Source: Lachnospiraceae bacterium (GTDB taxonomy: Bacteria; Bacillota; Clostridia; Lachnospirales; Lachnospiraceae). From it: a DNA stretch of 64,000 nucleotides. Shown here piece after piece: positions 34,291 through 42,805 of this stretch. A program made the translations under genes and the position numbers. The notes under the pieces are model-generated. The model was given only the letters and a program-made list of their open reading frames with translations, was not told where the DNA came from and ran no database searches. The first letter of the stretch is position 1. Each line of letters starts with the position of its first letter. The stretch lies in the NCBI GenBank assembly GCA_009774245.1, contig VSNM01000005.1:1-64000 (forward strand), given 5' to 3'.

Positions 34291-34335
34291 AAAGGAAGCC
34301 TTTCCAGTTTTTTATGAACCGGCTTCCTTTTGTTC
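34291..34335 (+). terminator. Terminator-like hairpin
   Basis: AAAGGAAGCC (34291-34300) pairs perfectly with GGCTTCCTTT (34321-34330) across a 20-base loop, and the 3' side ends in TTTTG. It probably ends transcription from the toxin-antitoxin remnant. Confidence 0.5.
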
Positions 34336-34401
34336 AAGCAGAGTGTCGGGTGTGCAGGCATTGTATCATATGATTAGGGTGTCAAAAGGTCTGAATTTCC
34401 C

Positions 34402-34503
34402 TTGCAGGGTAATTTTCCCAATCTTGCACCACAATATCTATCAACGATGCGCCGCATCGCCTCAAGATATTGTGGCACAATCTTGAAAAAATTATCTCTG
34501 CAA
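34402..34503. repeat. Long two-part palindrome upstream of the LysR gene
   Basis: The outer part pairs TTGCAGGGTAAT (34402-34413) with 34491-34503 imperfectly; the inner part pairs CCACAATATCT (34429-34439) with AGATATTGTGG (34465-34475), and GATGCG with CGCATC at the tip. It spans ~100 bases and ends 28 bases before the LysR start. It may be a small MITE-like repeat or a regulatory RNA structure. Confidence 0.5.
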
Positions 34504-34531
34504 TGAAAATGGATGGAAAGGCAGTGAGGCA

Positions 34532-35419
34532 ATGTATAATCCGCAACTGGAGACATTTATCCGCGTGGCAGATGCCGGAAGTTTTAACAAGGCGGCAGAA
34601 CAGGCATACATTACACCTACGGCGGTTTTGAAACAGATCAATCTGCTGGAGGCAGATTTGTGGGTACAGCTCTTTGAAAGAACCCACAGAGGGCTTTCTC
34701 TGACGAAAGCAGGGAGCTCCCTGTATAAAGACACAAAATACATTATCCAGTATTGCAAGGATTCTGTGATACGGGCGAAAAATGCCATGCAGGAAAATGC
34801 GGATATCATCCGTATCGGCACGTCGCCCATGACGCCTGCGCAGGTTCTGGTAGAACTCTGGCCACAAATTCATGCGTTGTGTCCAGAGATCAAGTTCCAG
34901 CTTGTCCCTTTTGAGAATACTCCGGAAAATGCAAGGGAAATACTGAAGAACCTTGGACAGAATATTGATGTGGTGGCAGGAATTTTTGACGAAACAATGC
35001 TGAATCTGCGCCAATGTGCGGGTTTTGAACTTTTCGAGCAGCCATTGTGCTGTGCGGTATCCATTCACCATCGTCTTGCGGATAAGATAAAATTGACGAT
35101 TCAGGATTTATATGGGGAGAACCTGCTGATGATGCATCGTGACTGGAGCCATTATGTGGACAGACTTCGGGATGACCTTTGGCAGAACCACAGTAAGATC
35201 AGTATTGTGGATTTTGATTTTTACAGTGTGGATGTATTTAACCGATGCGAGAATGGAAATGACGTGCTGATGGCGGTGCCGGTATGGGATAACGTCCATC
35301 CCTTATTAAAGGTAATCCCTGTGGATTGGAGTTATTCTATTCCCTATGGCCTGCTGCATTCCCCGGAACCTTCCGTAACGGTAAAGAAATTCCTCTCGGC
35401 ATTGCAGAAAGTATTGTAA
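34532..35419 (+). CDS. LysR family transcriptional regulator
   Basis: The 295-residue protein begins with the LysR helix-turn-helix: MYNPQLETFIRVADAGSFNK and AAEQAYITPTAVLKQINLLE, then LWVQLFERTHRGLSLTKAGS. The rest is a periplasmic-binding-like effector domain (IRIGTSPMTPAQVLVELWPQ). It lies ~110 bases upstream of the alcohol dehydrogenase gene and is likely its regulator. GTGAGGC precedes ATG 34532. Effector unknown. Confidence 0.88.
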   Translation: MYNPQLETFIRVADAGSFNKAAEQAYITPTAVLKQINLLEADLWVQLFERTHRGLSLTKAGSSLYKDTKYIIQYCKDSVIRAKNAMQENADIIRIGTSPMTPAQVLVELWPQIHALCPEIKFQLVPFENTPENAREILKNLGQNIDVVAGIFDETMLNLRQCAGFELFEQPLCCAVSIHHRLADKIKLTIQDLYGENLLMMHRDWSHYVDRLRDDLWQNHSKISIVDFDFYSVDVFNRCENGNDVLMAVPVWDNVHPLLKVIPVDWSYSIPYGLLHSPEPSVTVKKFLSALQKVL

Positions 35420-35466
35420 CAGGGTAACAACAGAGTTGTAACCTCAGAGTATAAACTGATGAACCA

Positions 35467-35498
35467 ATCGAGACTTCTTTTGAAGCCTCGATTTTTTT
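35467..35498 (+). terminator. Intrinsic terminator after the LysR gene
   Basis: ATCGAG-A-CTTC (35467-35477) pairs with GAAG-C-CTCGAT (35482-35492), one mismatch, TTTT loop, followed by six Ts. It separates the LysR transcript from the dehydrogenase gene. Confidence 0.8.
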
Positions 35499-35530
35499 AT
35501 ACTAAAAAAGCAAGGGGGAAAGGAGTGGTT

Positions 35531-36700
35531 ATGAATAATTTTATTTTTGAAAATTCTACAAAGACATATTTTGGAAAAGGCTGCGTGAAAGAATATCTTG
35601 CCTGCCTGACCAGACATTATGGAAAAAATGTGATGTTTGCTTATGGTGGAGATTCCATCAGGAATAACGGTATTTATGATGAAATCCGGGAGAGTCTTGC
35701 AAAAGCGGAAAAGAATGTGGTTGAATTTTCAGGCATTTATGAAAATCCAACTTATGAAAAAGTGCTGGAGGGCGCGAAGCTGGCAAAGGAAAATGAAATA
35801 GATTTTATTCTTGCCGTTGGGGGCGGAAGCGTGATGGACTGCTGTAAAGCCGTTTCTATGGCAGCGGTTTATGGAGGCGATCTCTGGAATGATTATTTTG
35901 CAAGGCATGGAATTATGGAGTTTGATCCGGTTCCAATGGGCGCTGTTGTGACGGAAACGGAAACCGGAAGTGAAATGAACGGAAGGGCAGTCATTACGAA
36001 CCAGGCGTTGAAAGTCAGGACGGGGAGGGACTATCCCAAGTGTAACCCAAAATTTGCGTTGATCGATCCTGCCTATAGCTGCTGCGTTCCCAAAAGGCAG
36101 ATGGTATCTGACGGTTTTGATACATTATCCCATATGATGGAAATTTATTTCAGCAAACCGGATGAAGATAATGTCTCCGATGAAATTGCGGAGGCCCTGA
36201 TGAAAAATGTAATCCAGAATTTAAGGGCGGCAATCAAAGACCCACAGAATTATACGGCAAAAAGCAACCTGATGTGGGATGCGGCTATGGCAGACAACCG
36301 TATCCTGAAATTAGGAAAGCAGACAGATTTCCAATGCCGTCAGATGGAGCATCAGCTTGCAGCTTATACAAACTGCAACCAGGGGGAAGGGCTTGCAGTT
36401 CTGCATCCTGTCTACTATCGCCATATTTATAGAAACGGCTGTCATAAGTTCAGGAGGTTTGCCGTCAATGTATGGGGAATTTCGGACAGGGGCAAGACGG
36501 AGGAAGAAACAGCCTGTGAAGGGGTTGAGGCACTGGCTGGATTTATTAAAGAAGTGGGACTTCCCGTTACACTCCGTGATTTAGGGGCAGACGAAAATAC
36601 GGATTTGAGGCAGATCGCAGATTCCTGCAGTCTTTCTGCCGGTAGTTATAAACAAATGACGCACAAGGAAATCCTTGAAATTTTTCAGGAATGCTATTAA
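35531..36700 (+). CDS. Iron-containing alcohol dehydrogenase (BDH/YqhD-like)
   Basis: The 389-residue enzyme belongs to the group III metal-dependent alcohol dehydrogenases that reduce aldehydes to alcohols using NAD(P)H. Visible features are the nucleotide loop AVGGGSVMDCCKAV (near residue 97) and the metal-ligand stretch: DGFDTLSHMMEIYFSKP (Asp and His) plus a second His in QMEHQLAAYTNCNQGEGLAV. AAAGGAG lies before ATG 35531. It follows a LysR regulator and precedes a flavodoxin lipoprotein, a common trio in quinone or aldehyde stress responses. Confidence 0.88.
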   Translation: MNNFIFENSTKTYFGKGCVKEYLACLTRHYGKNVMFAYGGDSIRNNGIYDEIRESLAKAEKNVVEFSGIYENPTYEKVLEGAKLAKENEIDFILAVGGGSVMDCCKAVSMAAVYGGDLWNDYFARHGIMEFDPVPMGAVVTETETGSEMNGRAVITNQALKVRTGRDYPKCNPKFALIDPAYSCCVPKRQMVSDGFDTLSHMMEIYFSKPDEDNVSDEIAEALMKNVIQNLRAAIKDPQNYTAKSNLMWDAAMADNRILKLGKQTDFQCRQMEHQLAAYTNCNQGEGLAVLHPVYYRHIYRNGCHKFRRFAVNVWGISDRGKTEEETACEGVEALAGFIKEVGLPVTLRDLGADENTDLRQIADSCSLSAGSYKQMTHKEILEIFQECY

Positions 36701-36741
36701 AACAATCTTGTAATAGAACGGAAAACGGGAGGAGAGGCAGA

Positions 36742-37404
36742 ATGAAGAAAAAAGTGATGGTGGCTGCATGTATGATCCTAAGCATGACGCTTGGAGCCTG
36801 TGGAAGGACGGCGGATGCAATCCCCATGGAAACAGAGGGCGCACAGGAAGAACAGCCGGGGAGTATGGAAGAGGATATTGTGGTGGCAGAGGAAGAGGAA
36901 CAGGAACAGCCAGAGGAGGAAGCAGGCATAACAGAAAGTGGGACGGATCAAGAATCCCGCGTCCTGATTGCCTATTTTTCTCAGCCGACGGATGTGGATA
37001 CTTCCGACCTGGATGCGGTCTCCAGCGCAAGCGTTGTCGTGCGGGATGATGCGGCGGCAGGCAGTACAACGGAGTATGTCGCGAAGCTGATTCAGGAGAC
37101 GGTAGGAGGCGATTTGTTCCGCATTGAGACGGTGGACGAATATCCGTCCGATTATGATGAACTGGTTGCGCTGGCAAGAGAGGAAAAGGAAAATGGCGCC
37201 CGACCTGAACTTTCAGGGCATATAGAGAATCCGGAGCGGTATGATACGATTATTCTGGGTTATCCAAGCTGGATCATGGATATGCCCATGCCGGTTTATT
37301 CTTTTCTGGAAGAGTATGATTTCGGAGCCAAAACAATTGTTCCTTTTGTGACCCATGGCGGCAGCGGGTTTGGAAGTACAAGAGACGCTATTTCCGAACT
37401 GTAG
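36742..37404 (+). CDS. Flavodoxin-domain lipoprotein, cut short by an in-frame TAG
   Basis: The first 220 codons give a lipoprotein signal (MILSMTLGACG, lipid Cys near residue 19), an acidic linker (EEEEQEQPEEEAGI), and a flavodoxin fold: SRVLIAYFSQPTDVDTSDLD, RYDTIILGYPSWIMDMPMPV. A TAG at 37402-37404 interrupts the fold. The next codons continue the flavodoxin in the same frame (PGAFVSDNGLSVARDGLADM), then an esterase domain follows to 38346. A CAG (Gln) to TAG change is the simplest explanation. Read as one gene the protein is a 535-codon flavodoxin-hydrolase fusion. GGAGGAGAGGC precedes ATG 36742. Confidence 0.65.
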   Translation: MKKKVMVAACMILSMTLGACGRTADAIPMETEGAQEEQPGSMEEDIVVAEEEEQEQPEEEAGITESGTDQESRVLIAYFSQPTDVDTSDLDAVSSASVVVRDDAAAGSTTEYVAKLIQETVGGDLFRIETVDEYPSDYDELVALAREEKENGARPELSGHIENPERYDTIILGYPSWIMDMPMPVYSFLEEYDFGAKTIVPFVTHGGSGFGSTRDAISEL

Positions 37405-37452
37405 CCGGGAGCGTTTGTCAGCGACAACGGTCTTTCGGTCGCAAGGGACGGT

Positions 37453-38346
37453 TTGGCGGATATGGAAGATGAGATCAGGCAGTGGGCGGAAAGTCTTCAC
37501 CTTAATGCGGAGGATCCGATGCCGGAAAGCAGCAGCGATACGGTGTCGGGAGCCATTGCCAATCCGCGAAACCGGCAGACGCTGTACTTGTGGGAAGAAA
37601 ACAACATGCCAACAATAACGGAGTATACGGAGAACAACGGATACTATGCCGATGATCCGGATTTTCGCCCATATATGGTGGCATTTCCCGTGCCGGAGGG
37701 GACGGAGGTGAAAGGCGCTGTTCTGGTCTGCGCCGGGGGAGCGTTCCGGTTTCGGTCCGACCAGAATGAGGGAACGCCGGTAGCGCAGGCATTGAGCGAA
37801 TCAGGCTATCAGAGTTTCGTGGTCAATTACCGTCTGCAGCCTTATACACAGGAAGAGGGGGCGTTGGATTTGGCAAGGGCAGTGCGCTTCGTGCGACAAA
37901 ACGCGGATGTGTACGGTATTGACGAAAAGGATATTGCTGTGATGGGATTTTCGGCAGGAGGCATTCTTGCAGGAGAAATGCTGTTAAACTTTGACGGAAC
38001 AGTTAATGGAACAGCGCTTGACGCGGATTATGCGCCCGATGCGCTGGACGGCGTTTCGGCGGATGCGGCGGCGGACGGAATGATTTATTCTTTCTATGGC
38101 AGATTAAGCGTTGCCTCTAAAGATGTGGAAAAGTTTGCAGCGTCCGATTTGCCGCCGACTTACTTCTGCTATGGGACGAGAGACCCTTTCGTGAGAGAAT
38201 TTGAGGCTTGTATAGACGCTCTGCAGGAAGCGGGGGTTTCGGTGGAAACCGATGTACTGGAAGGAAGACCTCACGGTTACGGCTACACGGAAGGGTGGAT
38301 TCCGGCATATGCCGAGTGGCCTGGAGACGTGTTTGCCAACAATTAG
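37453..38346 (+). CDS. Alpha/beta hydrolase (carbohydrate esterase-like), in frame after the TAG
   Basis: This is the second part of the same reading frame. It keeps an alpha/beta-hydrolase fold: oxyanion loop GAVLVCAGGAFRFRSD, nucleophile elbow VMGFSAGGILAGEML (Ser), then CYGTRDPF (Asp) and EGRPHGYGYTEGW (His). The lengths and motifs resemble BD-FAE-type and acetyl esterases. The first ATG after the stop is 37471; the annotated start at 37453 reads TTG in a region that is still flavodoxin, so independent translation is doubtful. It may be non-functional unless the TAG is read through. Confidence 0.55.
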   Translation: MADMEDEIRQWAESLHLNAEDPMPESSSDTVSGAIANPRNRQTLYLWEENNMPTITEYTENNGYYADDPDFRPYMVAFPVPEGTEVKGAVLVCAGGAFRFRSDQNEGTPVAQALSESGYQSFVVNYRLQPYTQEEGALDLARAVRFVRQNADVYGIDEKDIAVMGFSAGGILAGEMLLNFDGTVNGTALDADYAPDALDGVSADAAADGMIYSFYGRLSVASKDVEKFAASDLPPTYFCYGTRDPFVREFEACIDALQEAGVSVETDVLEGRPHGYGYTEGWIPAYAEWPGDVFANN

Positions 38347-39505
38347 TAATAAAGGAGAACTGCTGTCAGATGTCGCGTCAGACTTTGCGGCGGGACCGGA
38401 GAAGCCGGCAAGCTATATGGGGAAAGTAACGGCTCTGCTGTATGCGCGGTACTGTGCAGGTGAAAAGCCGCTTGCCATGGTCAGTACGGACAATTGTTCA
38501 CATAATGGGGACAAACTGTATGCTGCAGTGGCAGCATTTGCAAGGGCATGGGTAGAGAATCGGAAGGCGGATGCTGGTTTTTAAAAATATATAGATTCGG
38601 AAAAGGTTTCTTTTCCATGGAGTATGATTGACAAGATCACGCCAAGACCGGATGTGTCTGTGGAGAAAATTTTGCGGGAAGACGGTATAGAGGGACTCGA
38701 ACCGGTTATCACGTCAAAAAATACGTATGTGGCTCCATTTGTCAACGCAGAGGAGACGGAGTATCTGGTGATCGAGGATAATTTCCCAAACGGACGTCCG
38801 AGACTGGAAGACGGCGGGATTCTGTTCACGGACCGGGCGACAGTAGATAAAGTGGAGAAGATGAAAGTGTGCACCTGTTTGAATCCGCTGCATACCTGCC
38901 TTGCAATTTTCGGCTGTCTGCTTGGGTATAAGAAGATTTCAGATGAAATGCAGGATCCGGAGCTTGTGGCGCTCGTGGAGCGGGTAGGATACCAGGAAGG
39001 TCTTCCGGTGGTGGTCAATCCGGGCATTCTGAATCCGAGGGAGTTTATTGACACCGTGTTTAGGATTCGTGTCACCAATCCTTTTATGCCGGACACACCA
39101 CAGCGGATTGCTACAGATACCTCACAGAAACTGGCAATTCGTTTTGGAGAGACGATCAAGGCTTATCAGGCAGATGAAAATCTTAGCGTGGAGAATCTGC
39201 GGATGATACCGCTTGTCTTTGCAGGCTGGATGCGGTATCTGATGGCAGTGGACGATAGCGGGAGAGCGTTTGAGCTAAGTCCTGATCCGCTCTTAGACAG
39301 GCTGCGCCCGCAGATGGCTAAGCTGAAATTAGGGGATGCAGAGGCGGAGGAAATCATTAAACCAATCATGCAGAATGCGAGTATATTTGGCGTGAATCTG
39401 TATGAGGCTGGCATAGCTGAAAAGGTGTGTGGTTATTTCGTAGAATTGAATGCAGGTGAAGGGGCAGTCCGCAGGACACTGAAGAAATATTTGACAAATA
39501 AGTGA
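38342..39505 (+). pseudogene. Mannitol dehydrogenase family (fructuronate reductase-like), truncated and with an in-frame TAA
   Basis: From 38342 the frame reads ISNKGELLSDVASDFAAGPE, KPLAMVSTDNCSHNGDKLYA, then meets TAA at 38582-38584 within GGT TTT TAA AAA TAT; family members have Leu there (TTA). After it the text continues in the same frame to 39505: KITPRPDVSVEKIL, FPNGRPRLEDGGILFTDR, LNPLHTCLAIFGCLLG, NPGILNPREFIDTV. The first ~130 residues with the NAD-binding fold are missing and the 5' edge abuts the esterase stop. ATG 38624 could start a partial protein. Role by family: reduction of fructuronate to mannonate in hexuronate use. Confidence 0.65.
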
Positions 39506-39594
39506 GTATATGAACAAAACTTTGATTGCATTCCGATTATGTTGAGGTATTATTTTATTCGATCAGGGATAAAGTTTGGATAGACTTGTTTTGT

Positions 39595-40140
39595 ATGTCT
39601 GAGTATTGCCGCAGGCATGGAGGTGGTTATAAAGCGGCTTCTTTTACATTATCTGACCGGACAGAGAAAATATTGAAAACTCTCAGCGCAAGCTATTCTG
39701 AGTCCTCTTGTATTGTGCTTCGTTCCAAAATAGTGCTGATGGCTGCACAGGAAAAAACAAATTCACAGATTGCAGATGCACTTGGCACTGCTTATGCCAC
39801 TGTCAGCACATGGAGGAACCGTTTTTATAACAGTATAGAATTTATTGTTCAGGCCGAGGACTATGACGGGCCGGACAGTGATAAAAAACTTTATGAAGCT
39901 GTAATTTCTGTGCTTTCGGATAAACCAAGAACAGGAAAGCCCACTGTCTTTACTTAAATTTGCAGGAATCGCGCCATGGAAAAACCGTTACTGGCTCAAT
40001 TCCCCGGAGAAACACGAAGATCCGGAAAACTTTAAAAAAATTGAATCCATCTGTGCCCTTTACATGGAATCCACCCGGCTGGCAGAATCAGACACGGAGG
40101 TGTATTCTACAGATGAAATGACCGGAGTCAGGCTCTGGAA
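39595..40140 (+). pseudogene. IS630-family transposase remnant
   Basis: The N-terminal helix-turn-helix half reads FTLSDRTEKILKTLSASYSE, LRSKIVLMAAQEKTNSQIAD and YATVSTWRNRFY up to about 39957. Downstream the reading resumes in another frame: APWKNRYWLNSPEKHEDPEN and YSTDEMTGVR, part of the DDE core, but the segment between is deleted and it is frameshifted near 40130. An ATA replaces the ATG expected near 39628. The element is inactive. Confidence 0.6.
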
Positions 40141-40361
40141 CGTAAATATGCGGACTGGACATTTACCAGTTTAAAGGACATATTGGTAGTGCGTTCCATG
40201 GCATATTTACTGCCGCAGGTGGGACAGAAGCGGCTATTGCAGCGGAAAGGGACAAACTTAAGCTTTTCACAGTGGGGACAGCCATTCATGACGCTTCCGG
40301 TTCCCTGTGATTTGCAGGATAGCAGTTTTTGAGTAGCGCTCTGCCGGGTTTGGGGATACAA
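40128..40361 (-). pseudogene. IS91-type transposase zinc-finger fragment
   Basis: Read on the minus strand, CPHCEKLKFVPFRCNSRFCP then TCGSKYAMERTTNM is the N-terminal zinc-binding domain of IS91/IS1294-like transposases. Only ~75 residues remain; the rolling-circle catalytic part is absent. It abuts the xylan locus 50 bases upstream of the GH8 start. Confidence 0.55.
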
Positions 40362-40411
40362 TAAACGGGTATCTGGATAACATGATGCTATATTTTAGAA
40401 AGGAATGAATT

Positions 40412-41542
40412 ATGGAGAGACAGTATCGCAATGTATTTGCAGAGATCGGAATGATGCCGGAACAGGTGGAAAAGCGGCTTTGGGAGATCCGGGATTTTTA
40501 TTTTTATGGGAAGGAGGACGAGCGTGTCTACTATCCGGCGGGAGACGGCATGGCCTATATCATGGATACAGGAAACAATGACGCCCGCACAGAAGGCATG
40601 TCGTACGGCATGATGATCTGCGTGCAGCTGGACATGCATGAGGAGTTTGACCGGCTCTGGAAGTGGGCAAAGACCTACATGTGGATGGCGGACGGGTTCC
40701 ATGAGGGATATTTTGCGTGGTCGTGCGCGACGGACGGCACGAAAAACGCCGACAGCCCGGCGCCTGACGGCGAGGAGTTCTTCGCGATGGCGCTCTTCTT
40801 TGCGTCGCACAGATGGGGGGACGGGGAAGGCATTTTTAATTACGCCCATGAGGCGAGGGAGATCTTGAGGGCATGTCTGCATAAAGGGGAGAATGGCAGG
40901 CCGGGAGTGCCGATGTGGAATCGGGACAATCATCAGATCCTGTTTGTCCCGGGAAGTGATTTTACAGATCCGTCCTATCATCTGCCGCATTTCTATGAGC
41001 TGTTTGCGCTGTGGGCGTATGAGGAGGACAGGGCATTCTGGGAGAGGGCTGCGCTTGAGAGCCGCAGGTATCTTGTGAAGGCGTGTCATGAAAGGACTGG
41101 CTTTTCGGCGGAGTATGCTGAGTTTGACGGAAGTCCGATGCGCAGAAAGCTGCCCTGGACAGACGACAGGCATGACTGGTTCTACAGCGACTCCTACCGC
41201 ACGGCGGCCAATATCGGACTGGACTATGCGTGGTTTGGGAAGGACGAGGGGCAGTGCCGTGCGGCGCGCGCGATCCAGGAGTTCCTGCTGGAGGACTGCA
41301 GAAAGGATACATACCGCGTTTACGAGATTGACGGAAGTGTGGCGGAGGACCGGGCACTCCACCCGGTAGCGATTCCGGCGACCGTGGCGATGTCAACACT
41401 TGCCGCCTCCACGGACTGTAGCAGGGAGTGGGTGGAGTATTTCTGGAATATGCCCATGCGCACAGGGGAGAGACGGTATTATGACAATTGCCTGTATTTC
41501 TTTGCATTTCTGGCACTCAGCGGGAATTACCGGATCTGGTGA
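40412..41542 (+). CDS. GH8 reducing-end xylose-releasing exo-oligoxylanase
   Basis: The 376-residue enzyme removes xylose from the reducing end of xylo-oligosaccharides. GH8 acid Glu61 sits in TEGMSYGMMICVQLD, and Asp119 is in SPAPDGEEFFAMALFFAS; the (alpha/alpha)6-barrel phrases WDRDNH-like MWNRDNHQILFVPG and DWFYSDSYRTAANIGLD are present. There is no signal peptide, so it acts in the cytoplasm. AAAGGAATG precedes ATG 40412. It is the first gene of the xylan locus and converges on the AraC gene 41545. Confidence 0.9.
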   Translation: MERQYRNVFAEIGMMPEQVEKRLWEIRDFYFYGKEDERVYYPAGDGMAYIMDTGNNDARTEGMSYGMMICVQLDMHEEFDRLWKWAKTYMWMADGFHEGYFAWSCATDGTKNADSPAPDGEEFFAMALFFASHRWGDGEGIFNYAHEAREILRACLHKGENGRPGVPMWNRDNHQILFVPGSDFTDPSYHLPHFYELFALWAYEEDRAFWERAALESRRYLVKACHERTGFSAEYAEFDGSPMRRKLPWTDDRHDWFYSDSYRTAANIGLDYAWFGKDEGQCRAARAIQEFLLEDCRKDTYRVYEIDGSVAEDRALHPVAIPATVAMSTLAASTDCSREWVEYFWNMPMRTGERRYYDNCLYFFAFLALSGNYRIW

Positions 41543-41544
41543 CA

Positions 41545-42363
41545 TTACCGCGGTTCTTTCCGGAATCTGCCAGGTGTGGTGCCGGCGTTTTTGCGGAACT
41601 GCCGGCAGAAGTGCTCGGTGTTTTTGTAGCCGCACTGTTCCGCGATCTCTGCGATGCTATGCCCTGTGTATGCGAGCAGATCCTTTGCCTTGCGCAGCCG
41701 GAAGTCAATGACATCGTCCATGCAGGAGACGCCAAACTGTTGTTTGTAGAGCAGCTGCAGATGTCCGTCGCTGATATGCAGCTGCTCAGCCATATTGTGG
41801 ATTGTCCACGGCAGCTGCGGGTTCGTGGAAATCTGCCTGCGCAGCAGCAGCAGGGCGTGGTCGTGCGGGGATGTCGCGTGGTGCAGCACGTCGTCGCGCA
41901 GTTTCAAAAATAAGATGCGCAGCAGCTGGGTGATGATGGTGTGGTTGTTTTCCCCGGACTGGAGTGCACAGCCGTTCGTCCCGGCGTGGTGAAAGGAGCG
42001 GGAAGTGCCTGTCCACAGGGAAGTTTCCCAGGTGAGCAGCTGCATGAGATTGTGGCAGTAATCCGGATCCGAGACGGGAAAGGGACGGTTGGCCTGCGGA
42101 AAATTCTGCACAAAGGGCTCGTCCGACGAGAAGCGCACCCAGTCGTCGCTGTAGCAGTCTGTGCTTGCACAGTACCAGATGGGGGTGTGCGGCGGGTAGA
42201 GCATGGCACAGTGCGCAGGGTATTCCTCTGTCACGCCGTCGATGCGGAAGCGCGCAGGCGTGTGGGTGATGAGAAGGAGATGGCAGTCGTACCCCTCCGT
42301 GACATCAAAGACAAAATCGCCGGGATGTCTGGCATCATAGCCGGTAAAATGGATATAGTTCAT
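41545..42363 (-). CDS. AraC family regulator of the xylan locus
   Basis: The 272-residue protein has an N-terminal sugar-sensing cupin-like half (CHLLLITHTPARFRIDGVTE) and the C-terminal AraC helix-turn-helix pair (NMAEQLHISDGHLQLLYKQQ and IAEIAEQCGYKNTEHFCRQF, KNAGTTPGRFR). The ribosome site GGAGGG lies before the ATG at 42363. It stops two bases from GH8 and is divergent from the GH39 operon, fitting a regulator of both. Confidence 0.88.
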   Translation of the reverse strand: MNYIHFTGYDARHPGDFVFDVTEGYDCHLLLITHTPARFRIDGVTEEYPAHCAMLYPPHTPIWYCASTDCYSDDWVRFSSDEPFVQNFPQANRPFPVSDPDYCHNLMQLLTWETSLWTGTSRSFHHAGTNGCALQSGENNHTIITQLLRILFLKLRDDVLHHATSPHDHALLLLRRQISTNPQLPWTIHNMAEQLHISDGHLQLLYKQQFGVSCMDDVIDFRLRKAKDLLAYTGHSIAEIAEQCGYKNTEHFCRQFRKNAGTTPGRFRKEPR

Positions 42364-42731
42364 GGAAGCCCTCCGTTTCGAGCATACTTTTCCAGTATAT
42401 TATAACAGATTGGGTACAGGGTATGCAATAATTGTACTGTTAAAGCCGGAGCAGCCGGCGTCCTCCGAAATTCGTCCGTTTTCGATGGCGTTCTCATTCA
42501 GCAGATAACCGCCTTCGCTGTTGCCGCGGCTGACGGAAAATACAGCTGTACGGCCCTGTCCATCGACAGCAGTCACTTTCGGCGGCAGTCCTGAAATTGT
42601 CATAAGTAAATTAGGAGGAGGTGCTGTCAGATACGGGGACAGCACCTTTGATTTTTCGGAAAGCGGCGGCTGTGCCATGTCACAAACAATCAGCATATGA
42701 GGATAAATCAAAAATCTATGAGTAAAAGTCA
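42364..42731. other. Gene-free stretch with a lone plus-strand terminator
   Basis: This gap between the divergent AraC and GH39 genes contains a strong hairpin, GGTGCTGTC (42620-42628) with GACAGCACC (42638-42646), followed by TTTGATTTTT, which would stop plus-strand transcripts. No plus-strand gene ends before it. On the minus strand a short frame (42400-42605) could code for ~70 residues, but has no ribosome site and no family. It may be the remains of a lost gene or a small RNA. Confidence 0.45.
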
Positions 42732-42760
42732 TTGTATCCTGCCCGCTGGCAAAATATAAT
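42732..42760 (+). promoter_or_regulatory. Promoter of the GH39-GH43 operon
   Basis: TTGTAT at 42732-42737 and a perfect TATAAT at 42755-42760 are 17 bases apart, 46 bases before the GH39 start. The weak -35 fits a promoter that needs an activator such as the AraC protein. No CcpA cre box was seen. Confidence 0.6.
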
Positions 42761-42805
42761 GATTGTATCGGTTTTAGTACATGCAGGGAAATTATGGAGG
42801 AGAGT

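Noticed and set aside
36742..38346. Genome-wide TAG recoding to Gln
   Set aside because: Other genes here use TAG as a normal stop (for example the stops at 11200-11202 and 18925-18927), so a single mutation is simpler.
23438..40400. A prophage
   Set aside because: No capsid, portal, terminase or tail gene is seen; the remnants are IS, recombinase, transposition ATPase and ICE-like fragments.
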